Origin: Planctomycetota bacterium
Lineage (GTDB): Bacteria; Planctomycetota; PUPC01; JACPCR01
Direction: 5' to 3'
Length of the DNA: 64,000 bases
NCBI GenBank assembly: GCA_027625095.1
Contig: JAQBXN010000003.1
Coordinates: 1 to 64,000, forward strand
Positions 1 through 8,273 of this stretch are shown one piece after another. The notes beneath the pieces were generated by a model. It was not told the origin of the DNA, ran no database searches, and saw only the letters and a program-made list of their open reading frames with translations. Position 1 is the stretch's first letter, and every line of letters starts with the position of its first letter. A program made the translations under genes and the position numbers.

Positions 1-75
1 CCCTCCACCATTCCACCCTCCACCATTCCACCCTCCACCATTCCACCCTCCACCATTCCACCCTCCACCTTTCCC
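1..75. repeat. 15-bp tandem repeat at window edge
   Basis: Five back-to-back copies of a 15-bp unit (CCCTCCACCATTCCA); the first four are identical and the fifth (61-75) is degenerate. The array probably continues beyond the left edge. It ends about 40 bp before the rsmA start, so it lies in the rsmA upstream region. No coding potential is evident. Confidence 0.9.
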
Positions 76-113
76 CGTTCCATTCCCCATCTTCCTTGTT
101 ACAATCCCCGGTC

Positions 114-1034
114 ATGTCCATCCGACTGCGAACAAAATCAGATCTGAAGACCGTCTTCCAGGAATACAATATCTGGGCGCGCAAAGAGCTCGGCCAGAAT
201 TTCCTGATTGATCACAACCTGCTTCGATTTCTGGTCGAAGCTGGAGATGTCTGCGAAGACGATTTTCTGCTCGACATTGGTTCCGGCACTGGATTGCTGA
301 CTCGCAAACTCGCGCAGCGCGCATGGAAGGTTTGGGCTGTTGAGATCGATCCAAGGATGTTCGATTTCTGCTCGGCATACACGTCCGGATTGACAAATAT
401 CAGGATGATTAATCGGGACGTGCTCAAGAACAAATATACCCTCGACCAGGAGCTTGAGGCTGAAATCCTGGCTGAACTGGAGGCGAGCCCCGGAACAGCG
501 TTCAAAGTCGTTTCAAACCTCCCTTACAGCATCAGTACGCTTATCATTCCGATTCTGCTCCAGGGGCCCATCCCGGTCGAGAAGATGGTCTTGACAGTGC
601 AGAAAGAGGTGGGCGAACGTCTGGTGGCTAAACCTGGAACCAAAGCCTACGGCAGCCTCTCTGTGATTCTCCAGACCTGGGCGCACATAGAGGTACTGAA
701 GATTCTCCCCAATACTGTTTTCTGGCCGCAACCCAAGGTGGACTCCGCGATAGTGGGCATTACCCCGCGGATGGACCGTCTCGAGCAGATCGCCGACACC
801 GACCTTTTCCGCAGGGTTGCCCAGGGCCTGTTCTCCGCCAGACGCAAGAAGTCCGTGAACGCACTGAAGCAAGACGAACGGGTGATAATTCCAGCCGAGG
901 CACTCATTCGTGGCTTCGAAATCGCAGAAATTGACTCCACGCGACGCGGTGAAGATTTGAGCGTGGACGAAATCATCTCGCTGACGAATGCCATCGACGA
1001 GGCCCGTCAGACTGTTGACTCCTCAACGGTGTAA
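114..1034 (+). CDS. rsmA: 16S rRNA (adenine1518-N6/adenine1519-N6)-dimethyltransferase RsmA
   Basis: Uses S-adenosylmethionine to dimethylate two adjacent adenines in the 3'-terminal hairpin of 16S rRNA during small-subunit maturation. The 306-aa product has the family hallmarks in order: KELGQNFLID near residue 24, the SAM-binding loop LDIGSGTGLL near residue 53, an acidic end of strand 2 (AVEIDPRM), the catalytic NLPYS motif near residue 142, and a C-terminal helical domain containing LFSARRKKSVNAL. The length is slightly above the usual 260-290 aa. An upstream in-frame TTG at 96 exists, but the ATG at 114 fits the family start better. It ends 50 bp before the dsbD-like gene, so the two may be co-transcribed. 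Confidence 0.95.
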   Translation: MSIRLRTKSDLKTVFQEYNIWARKELGQNFLIDHNLLRFLVEAGDVCEDDFLLDIGSGTGLLTRKLAQRAWKVWAVEIDPRMFDFCSAYTSGLTNIRMINRDVLKNKYTLDQELEAEILAELEASPGTAFKVVSNLPYSISTLIIPILLQGPIPVEKMVLTVQKEVGERLVAKPGTKAYGSLSVILQTWAHIEVLKILPNTVFWPQPKVDSAIVGITPRMDRLEQIADTDLFRRVAQGLFSARRKKSVNALKQDERVIIPAEALIRGFEIAEIDSTRRGEDLSVDEIISLTNAIDEARQTVDSSTV

Positions 1035-1084
1035 TCGGAATTCATGTGCATCGACCAATGCGGATGCAGTTCCTCAAGGGCATC

Positions 1085-3505
1085 ATGAACCACACCACTC
1101 GATACTTCCTGGCACTACTGGCGGTCACCTCAAGCGTTTCGGCTCAGCTCGATTTTGGCGTCACATCCGCCGGGGCGGAAAACATTACTTTTGAGGTCAG
1201 CACAGCCGGGACCGATCTGATTGCGGGTGGTAATCTGAAGGTGAGGTTGACCGCCAAGCTGGCCGATGGATGGCACATTTACGGTTTCAAAGAATATGAA
1301 GGCTCAGTAGCCACTGTCATCGCGCTCGATGAAAAACAGCCGTTCAAGCTTGGTGACATCGATTCGCCTCAGCCGCAGCACGTCAAAAAGACCTTTGGTG
1401 AGACGGTCCTCCAATATGACTCGTTCGAAGGGGAGGTGACGTTCACCTTGTCGGTCACAATCAACGAAAATACTCCCGCCGGCGAGGCAACTTTGAAAGG
1501 ATCGGTCAAGTACCAACTCTGCTCCGACAAGGTTTGCCTGCTGCCTAAGACTTATGCGTTTTCGTTACCCGTAAAGATAAACGTGGGAGCACCTCCCTCT
1601 GACGAGGCCAATCCATTTGCTGCCTTCCTGTCTCAGGCGGATGGCGCGGACAAGAAAGAAAATGCAGCGGACGCAACCACTGAGGGCCGGGTCCGGTCGG
1701 CAAAGCTGTCCTACAAAATAGCACCTGCGGTAAAGAGTGTTCGACCGGGAGAAGTCTTTGAACTTCGCCTGGACGTAAAGCTCGACGAAGGCTGGCACAT
1801 TTACGGCACTGAACGGGCCGGCATCGGCATCAGGACGGCCGTCGAATTGACTGAAGGAGCTTTCGTTACGGCCGGCCTGATGGTCAGTTCAAAAAAACCT
1901 AAGACAGCGCCCGCGACTGAATTTTCACCGGAATACGACTACTACGAAGGGGACGTCGTTTTCACCCAACCCATTCAAATTGCGGCCAACTCAAGACCGG
2001 GCATACAACAACTGCGGGGCACATTTCACTTTCAGGAATGCAATGACAACTCTTGTCTGAGGCCCTCAAATAGAGACTTCGTGGCGGACATCGAAGTTCT
2101 CCCCGCAAGTGAATCCGCGGCCCCTGTTCCCGGCTCCGACAATCCGGAAAGGGTGAACTCTCAGAAGACGGCTGGTCCGAAGGATGTAACTCGGGTCGGA
2201 CTCATTGCCTTCCTCGGTCTGGCGTTGGGCGCCGGCCTGCTGACGCTCATCACACCGTGTGTTTTTCCACTGATTCCGATAACCATTTCGTACTTTCTGA
2301 AGCAGTCACAAGACAGCGGATCGAGCCCGTTCAGCCTCAGCCTTTGTTATGGCGGGGGTATCATCGGCAGCTTTACCGGGCTTGGCTTCATCCTGACTGT
2401 TTTCTTCAGCGCGAACGCGGCAAGGCAGTTCGCCGCCAATCCAATCGTCAATCTCATCATCGGTATTCTTTTCGTCGTTTTCGCGTTCAGTCTGCTCGGG
2501 GCGTTTGAGCTGAGGCTTCCGGCGTCCTTTCAGCAGAAATTGAATTTCATGGGCAGAGGCGGTTATGCCGGGGCCCTCTTCCTGGGTCTGACCTTTGCCG
2601 TAACAGCATTCGCCTGCACTGCGCCATTTGCCTCCGCCGTTTTGTTGGCTGCGAGCCAGGGCGAGTATTTCTGGTCCATCCTCGGCATGCTCGCCTACTC
2701 GGGCACAATGGCTGTGCCTTTCTTGATATTGGGGCTCTTCCCTTCCCTGATGAATAACCTGCCGAGAAGCGGTGGATGGCTGAACGCGGTCAAAGTTTGT
2801 TTCGGTTTCTTTGAGCTGGCCGCAGCCTTCAAATTCTTTTCAAACGTTGACTGGCAGATGGGATGGGGCATTCTGCCGCGCTCAATTGTCCTGGCGATCT
2901 GGGTCGTCTGCTCCGCATTCGTCTGTCTATATCTACTTCAGCTTTTCAGGTTGACGCATGATATGCCGCAGGATTCCATCAGCGTAACCCGCGTGACGTT
3001 CGCACTCGTCACTGGCGCCCTCGCACTCTGGATGGCGACCGGGCTTGGCGGCAAACCGCTCGGGTACTTGGAAGCCTTCCTGCCGCCTGAGCAGTTTTCA
3101 CGGCGGCCCGGTGACGTCGGCAATATAGATGCACCGAAAAAGAAAGAGCAGTGGCTGGCGAACGTCTCCTTCGAGGATGGGCGCAAAATCGCCCGGGAAC
3201 AGGGAAAACCACTCGTACTCGAATTCACTGGCTTTACATGAATAAATTGCCGCCAGATGGAATCGACCGTGCTTGTCGATTCAGAAGTTCAGTCCGAGGT
3301 GGATCGGTTCGTTTCACTCAAACTTTATACCGACGGGAACCCCGTCGAGCAGGCCGAACGTCACCAGAGGCTGCAGAAGGAAACTTTCAACAGCGTAGCC
3401 CTGCCTTTCTTCGCGTTTTACGATTCAACCGGCCAATTGGCGAAGACCTTTCAAGGCACGGCAGACAAGCAACAATTTCTCGAATTGCTGCGCAGCGTTA
3501 AATAG
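1085..3505 (+). CDS. dsbD: Thiol:disulfide interchange protein DsbD with in-frame TGA, probable selenoprotein
   Basis: Transfers reducing equivalents from cytoplasmic thioredoxin across the inner membrane to periplasmic partners. ATG 1085 gives a clean signal peptide (ends near VSA-Q) and has AAGGG just upstream. Two DsbD-alpha-like periplasmic domains follow, each with a GWHIYG motif and a C-x4-C pair (CSDKVC, CNDNSC). Next comes the polytopic DsbD-beta core with TPCVFPLIP and FACTAPF, then a C-terminal thioredoxin-fold domain. In that last domain the frame reads EFTGFT, TGA (3239-3241), INCRQME and continues to a TAA at 3505. The TGA sits exactly where DsbD homologues have the first Cys of CxxC. 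Read as selenocysteine, the product is about 806 aa with Sec719 and Cys722 in a U-I-N-C motif. A conventional gene caller would stop at 3241 and lose the catalytic domain. The alternative is a Cys-to-stop mutation, but the downstream half is intact. Confidence 0.85.
3260..3282 (+). promoter_or_regulatory. Candidate bacterial SECIS element
   Basis: A perfect 8-bp stem, GAATCGAC (3260-3267) with GTCGATTC (3275-3282), closes a 7-nt loop CGTGCTT (3268-3274). The loop begins 26 nt after the in-frame TGA and has a guanosine as its second base. A hairpin a short distance downstream of UGA, with a G among the first two loop bases, is the bacterial SECIS pattern that SelB recognises. The hairpin lies inside the coding sequence, as bacterial SECIS elements do. 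Confidence 0.7.
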
Positions 3506-3725
3506 GCACTTACCTATACGCCCGGCCGTTCTGGGAGTGGGGTGGCTTGCCACTGCTTACAATTTCGAAGGCTCATTTTTCGCCGGCACGCTTGAATTCG
3601 AGTCCGTTGCCCGCCGCGATGGCTGGTCGCTCCCGCAGCGATTCGCAATCATCAATCCACAGCTCTTTGATTGATCCGTTTTCTGCTGCTAGGAATGTCT
3701 TGAATTCTTCCTCCACGAGCGAACG
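3506..3725. other. Intergenic segment with a possible minus-strand coding relic
   Basis: No convincing gene. On the minus strand a frame ending at a TGA (3573-3575) is open up into the heparinase start and reads like protein (for example FKTFLAAENGSIKELWIDD). It has no credible start and would overlap the next gene, so it may be the tail of a decayed gene. Confidence 0.25.
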
Positions 3726-6700
3726 ATGAAAAGACAAAAAGTGTTCCTATCGATTGGTTTGATATTCGTAGCCACTTTCCTCCCCAACCTCACGCTGGCC
3801 GAGCCGCAGGTAAAGGTCTGGCCCGAGGTTCTCCTGATCGATGATTTCGAGGCGGGTGTGGACGCCTGGGAAAACCAGGATTCCGGCAAAATCGAGTGGG
3901 TGGAGGACGCGGCAGAGGGCAAGAAGGCGTTGAAGTGGACTGCGGCGGATGACGGCATCGGACACATCGTGTTGAAGAATGTTGACCGCTCAAAAGTCGA
4001 TTTCAGCCAGTATGACCTTCTGACATTCTGGGTGAAGTTTGAGGGCAAGCGCATCTGGAATCTCAATCCAATCGTTCAGCAGTTTCCCGCGGTTTACGGC
4101 TACCGTGGGCTTTACTACAGCGTGGACACGATGGAGACATTCGGCGAATGGTTTCTTTACACGCAGGATCTACGCCGATGGGAAAATGCCTGGCCTACTA
4201 CCTTTGACAAGGTCAAACAGGAATTCCAATTCGAGGTAGCACAACTTGCCGGCGCGGGATCTACCAGGGTATATCTCGATGGTATTCGCCTCCTGAAGAA
4301 TCCCCTGGGAATCGAACGTTCCTACCCCGGCAGATGGGGGCTACAGAGGGACGGTTCGCAGGTTACGCACTTCAGAGTCAAAGTGCGAAACAGCGGCGAC
4401 AAGCTGCTGAATGTCAAAACCTCGCTTGTTCCTCATACGCTGAATAGATTCAGAGCCGAACTTCCGGCCCAGTCATTGGCTTTGCTTCCAGGCGAGGAAG
4501 GCGAGGTCTTCATTCGTATCCTCGCACCTGCCAACGTGATCGCTGAAGAGCCGCGACACTACGGTGAGACGGCCACCATCGCCCTTAGTGTGGAGGATGT
4601 GCCGGGCCTGGTGCTGCACACAGAGCTCTCAGCCGGAACTCGCCCGGAAACGATGGCTCACCCTTCCATCCTGATGGACTCCAGCCGCATGCTTACTCTG
4701 CAGCGGAATTGGAAGAACCCGGATACACGAAAGGAGAGTCCCCGTGACATTCAGCATTTCGTTCGTCTCGGGGAAGCAGCACTCGATTACACTCCCGAAT
4801 TTCCGCCCCTTGCGTGCGCCGGAAGAACGTCGTGCTTCGTGGAATCCTGCCTGACGAACGCCATGGTTTTACAGGGATCCACCCTCAATGAGATTAGCGT
4901 TCCCAATCTACCTTTCAGCACTTATCAGTGTTTTCAGTGCGGGCGTACTTACACGGGCCCAATGTTCGATGCCGGCATGAAAGGCTGGGCGGGTAAACAC
5001 CTTCTGAACGCATCACAGGCGCGAAACCTTGGCTTTGCCTACGGCATTACCGGCCGAAAAGAGTTCGCCACCGCGGCAGCAGCCATCCTGCGTGGATATA
5101 TCGACACCTATTTAAAGCTGCCCATTGTCGCTCCTGAACCAGGCAGCCCTGTAAACAGTCACACTTCGGGGGCTGTTCGTATCGCGTCCACCTACATGAG
5201 GGAGAAAAATTGGCTGACCGGTCTGGCCATCGCCCTGGATTTCATTCGACCGGCAGGAGTGCTCACAGATCAAGAGCTTGCCGGCATCCGGGACAACGTC
5301 TTCGTACCGTCAGCGAATCTGATGATGGATCACAAAGTGGGAGCGATGAATCTGCAGTGGATGATCGAATCCTCCGCGCTCTATGCGGGCCTGGCCGCCG
5401 AATCGCCCAGTCTTCTGGCGAGGTCGATGTATGACAAGCACGGCATCTCGAATCTGATCCGCGTGGGTTATCTTTCGGATGGAAACTGGTGGGAAAATCC
5501 GAGTTACCAGAACGTGGCTAATGGCGTTGCGTTCCCTGTACTGGCCACCTGCATCAATGGTGGACTGGTCCAACTCGATGAGAGACTCACAATGATCTTC
5601 AAGGCGGCATACAAGCTCTACGCTCCCGATGGACGAGGCCCGACACTGGGCACTGGCGGTCCTGGCGGCTATCACTACAGCGACAACGCAGTCCATTCTC
5701 TGGCTGGTTTGGTAAGTGACCCCGAACTCGCGTGGGTGGCTTACCATCGCAAGATGTGGGTGGCATGGTCCGGCGGTGGCCAGCCATACGAAAGCTACCT
5801 CTGGGCCCTCACCTGGCAGAGCAAACCCAAAGTGCCGATAGACAAAGCGGTTTCTCCCATTCCCAACAAGACGACCGTGCTGCCCGATTACGGCGGCATC
5901 GCAATGCGCGTTCCAGACGCGGGCAACTACTGCTATATGCATTTCGGCCGTGAACTCGTGCACGGCCATCGAAACAAGCTTTCGCTCAACGCCTACGGCA
6001 AAGGTGGCTGGTTCGTGCGCAACGTCATGGGCGGTTACGGAAGCAACTTCAAGAACTTCCTGGAGACCATTGCCAGTTCGACCTCCATAATGATCGACGG
6101 CGAGAATCCTGATGCAGATACCGGCGAACTGTTGTATCAGAATTCGGGCCAAGGCTGGGAGGCAGCTTCCGCTCGAGAAGTGGGAGCATACAAATCAGTT
6201 GAGCACGAGCGATCTTTGCTAGAGACAAAAGATGCGCTCATCGTGATTGACCGTTGCCTGGCTGGCGAGCAACACACCTATGACTGGCTTTATCACACCA
6301 GCCTTACTGGCCTCAGTCTGGAGACCGAAGGGATGCAGACGCTCGATATAGATCGATTCGGAGATTCCGTTCTTTACGAGTCGCTTCATCCGTCAGGTAA
6401 ATTCGATTCAGTCGAAAAAGCCCATCTGAAGCGGCCGGACGGGAGTGGCCTGAAGATTCTGTTTGTCGGGGAAGGTGATCTTTCTGCTTTCAAGGCGCTG
6501 AAAAAAGACGACGGCCTGCTCTGGCGCAAGAGGGGAAAGACAACCGGCTTCGCGTGCGTTTACCTGCCCTACGCAAAGGGAGAGCAAGTGGATGGTAGTA
6601 TCTCACCCTTGACGGTAACCGACGCGGCAGGCAAGGAGGTCGGCCTTGAGTTGGGCCAGGCTTTCGAAGTCAAGACGCCGGGAGGTCTCTTGACGATCCT

Positions 6701-6770
6701 TGTGAATTATTCAGGAAAAGAACTCCGCTGCGGCGAACTCCGCGGAATGGAACGCGTCCTCGTGAAGTAA
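3726..6770 (+). CDS. Secreted heparinase II/III-like polysaccharide lyase with N-terminal carbohydrate-binding-like domain
   Basis: A 1014-aa exported protein. A signal peptide (about residues 1-26, ending NLTLA) precedes a jelly-roll-like segment (VLLIDDFEAGVDAWEN onward, about 30-190) of the kind found in carbohydrate-binding modules. The middle (about 310-700) is the alpha-toroid of alginate lyase and heparinase-like enzymes, and the C-terminal third (GGIAMRVPDAGNYCYMHFG and HGHRNKLSLNAYGKGGWF onward) is the heparinase II/III-like beta-sandwich. Such enzymes cleave uronic-acid-containing polysaccharides by beta-elimination; the substrate here cannot be read from sequence. With the beta-helix protein at 16 kb and other secreted proteins nearby it suggests polyanionic glycan degradation. 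Confidence 0.75.
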   Translation: MKRQKVFLSIGLIFVATFLPNLTLAEPQVKVWPEVLLIDDFEAGVDAWENQDSGKIEWVEDAAEGKKALKWTAADDGIGHIVLKNVDRSKVDFSQYDLLTFWVKFEGKRIWNLNPIVQQFPAVYGYRGLYYSVDTMETFGEWFLYTQDLRRWENAWPTTFDKVKQEFQFEVAQLAGAGSTRVYLDGIRLLKNPLGIERSYPGRWGLQRDGSQVTHFRVKVRNSGDKLLNVKTSLVPHTLNRFRAELPAQSLALLPGEEGEVFIRILAPANVIAEEPRHYGETATIALSVEDVPGLVLHTELSAGTRPETMAHPSILMDSSRMLTLQRNWKNPDTRKESPRDIQHFVRLGEAALDYTPEFPPLACAGRTSCFVESCLTNAMVLQGSTLNEISVPNLPFSTYQCFQCGRTYTGPMFDAGMKGWAGKHLLNASQARNLGFAYGITGRKEFATAAAAILRGYIDTYLKLPIVAPEPGSPVNSHTSGAVRIASTYMREKNWLTGLAIALDFIRPAGVLTDQELAGIRDNVFVPSANLMMDHKVGAMNLQWMIESSALYAGLAAESPSLLARSMYDKHGISNLIRVGYLSDGNWWENPSYQNVANGVAFPVLATCINGGLVQLDERLTMIFKAAYKLYAPDGRGPTLGTGGPGGYHYSDNAVHSLAGLVSDPELAWVAYHRKMWVAWSGGGQPYESYLWALTWQSKPKVPIDKAVSPIPNKTTVLPDYGGIAMRVPDAGNYCYMHFGRELVHGHRNKLSLNAYGKGGWFVRNVMGGYGSNFKNFLETIASSTSIMIDGENPDADTGELLYQNSGQGWEAASAREVGAYKSVEHERSLLETKDALIVIDRCLAGEQHTYDWLYHTSLTGLSLETEGMQTLDIDRFGDSVLYESLHPSGKFDSVEKAHLKRPDGSGLKILFVGEGDLSAFKALKKDDGLLWRKRGKTTGFACVYLPYAKGEQVDGSISPLTVTDAAGKEVGLELGQAFEVKTPGGLLTILVNYSGKELRCGELRGMERVLVK

Positions 6771-6811
6771 TCAACAATCGAGTCTTCCGACACTCCATCT
6801 TTCCACAACGA

Positions 6812-7966
6812 TCAGCCTAGCCATTTCTCGTAAAGCTCTATCGTCTGCCGCACCTTATCTTTTACTGAATGTTCTTCAGCGACTTTTCGTGCTTCGATCC
6901 CTGCTCGAAGACGAAAGCTCTCATCGGCAAACGGCGAGATCTTTCCAGCAAGCTCCTCGGGGCATAGCGGGTTTTCAACGATGGCACCTGCGGAACGGCG
7001 GTCCAGAATTTCAGAAGCTCCACTGATTCTGCTGGCCACACTCGGTATCCCCGTCGCCATAGCTTCAAGGTGTACGCACCCGAATGGCTCGTAATAGCTG
7101 GGAAGCACAGATAGGTCTGCGGCCGCGCAAACCTGTTCCGGATGCTCGTGAGGGCCAACAAAGATCACTTTGTCGGAAATTCCCAGATTCTCGGCCAACT
7201 GCTGATATTTTCGGCGGCGACCCTGGCCAACCACAACCAGACGAAATCGCCTCTCCTTCCATTGATCGTGAGCCAGGATGCCGAGTGACTGGATAAGGGA
7301 GCGAAGCCCCTTTCGACCGAACCCTGAGCCCAGGAACAGCAGCAGAATTTCGTCCTCAGAGATTCCATAAGAAGCCCGAAACTCCTTGCGATAAATGGAG
7401 ACATTACCGGGATGAAATCTGCCCAGGTCGACGCCGTTGTAGACCACCTTGATTCGCTCCGGAGCGATGTCGTAATTCTGGAGGATCTCATCCTTCACCC
7501 GCTGCGATACAGCGATGATGACCGGCGTCTTAAGGTAGCCCTGCTGCTCCATCAGGACATCTACATGCGACTTGATGCTGAAACTGTCGAACGGAAGGGC
7601 CCGGCGGAATGCCGACCCAAAAATCTTCTTCTTCCATCGAAGCCACTCACGCGCGCATCCTCCGCCAGCAGAGACCACATCCTGCGAGACCGTCTTTGCA
7701 AAACTATGCACTACATCAAACGATTCGTCCGTCAGACGCCGCTTAACAAGGTACGCAAAAGCGACGGAGCGCAGAATTGACGGTTTGTTCGGGACATTGA
7801 TCTCGTGGACTGTCACTTGATCCATCCAGGATTCCGGCAGATCCCATTCCCGCGCGAACAGGTGAATCTCGTGGCCCTGATACAGAAGTTCCTTCATGAT
7901 GAGCGCGGTCTGTCGAGAAGCGCCCCCAAAGGGAGAATACTCGGGATGTATCAGGGCAATTTTCAT
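6812..7966 (-). CDS. Glycosyltransferase family 4 protein, WaaG/RfaG-like
   Basis: The 384-aa product transfers a sugar from an activated nucleotide donor, probably to lipopolysaccharide or a related surface glycan. The N-terminus MKIALIHPEYSPFGGASRQ matches the GT-B opening of WaaG-like enzymes, and a middle segment (VSAGGGCAREWLRW) also resembles RfaG. The C-terminal Rossmann half carries GSGFGRKGLRSLIQS and the donor-site EPFGCVHLEAMATGIPS, an E-x7-E motif. The frame opens further upstream (to 8056), but the ATG at 7966 gives the standard N-terminus. It lies downstream of the histidine kinase on the same strand, 307 bp away, so co-transcription is uncertain. Confidence 0.85.
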   Translation of the reverse strand: MKIALIHPEYSPFGGASRQTALIMKELLYQGHEIHLFAREWDLPESWMDQVTVHEINVPNKPSILRSVAFAYLVKRRLTDESFDVVHSFAKTVSQDVVSAGGGCAREWLRWKKKIFGSAFRRALPFDSFSIKSHVDVLMEQQGYLKTPVIIAVSQRVKDEILQNYDIAPERIKVVYNGVDLGRFHPGNVSIYRKEFRASYGISEDEILLLFLGSGFGRKGLRSLIQSLGILAHDQWKERRFRLVVVGQGRRRKYQQLAENLGISDKVIFVGPHEHPEQVCAAADLSVLPSYYEPFGCVHLEAMATGIPSVASRISGASEILDRRSAGAIVENPLCPEELAGKISPFADESFRLRAGIEARKVAEEHSVKDKVRQTIELYEKWLG

Positions 7967-8136
7967 GATTCGAAAAGGTCGGTATCCAGATATTTTCTGT
8001 TTAGCCAGGGACCAGGCGGTCCAATCTATTGAGTCTCTGCGAGGATAGTCGTGCAATTGTCAATCTTGCCGGTGCTGATCGCCATACTGAATTCTGACAT
8101 GCAGACCTGCTCTTGTGGTCGACTCTCCGGTGAGCT

Positions 8137-8162
8137 GTCCATCTACCAAACTGTAGATGGAC
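8137..8162. other. Perfect 10-bp hairpin in the 7967-8273 intergenic region
   Basis: GTCCATCTAC (8137-8146) and GTAGATGGAC (8153-8162) flank a 6-nt loop. It lies between the stop of the histidine kinase and the start of the glycosyltransferase, both on the minus strand. It could end the kinase transcript, but no T-tract follows in either direction. I see no gene in the rest of the 307-bp gap. Confidence 0.5.
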
Positions 8163-8273
8163 CTTCAGGATTGTGAAATCAGCACAATTACGCCGCCCCA
8201 TTGAGAGTGCTTGGACGGCCAGGATAAACGCCCTGCACTTCGATTCCTATCTGCCGAACCACCCCATCTCGGC

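Noticed and set aside
1085..3241. DsbD as a simple truncated protein ending at the TGA
   Set aside because: The codons after the TGA continue the thioredoxin domain in the same frame, the TGA is at the catalytic Cys position, and a SECIS-like hairpin follows.
5310..6152. 280-aa minus-strand ORF inside the heparinase gene
   Set aside because: Shadow of the strongly supported plus-strand lyase; no family features.
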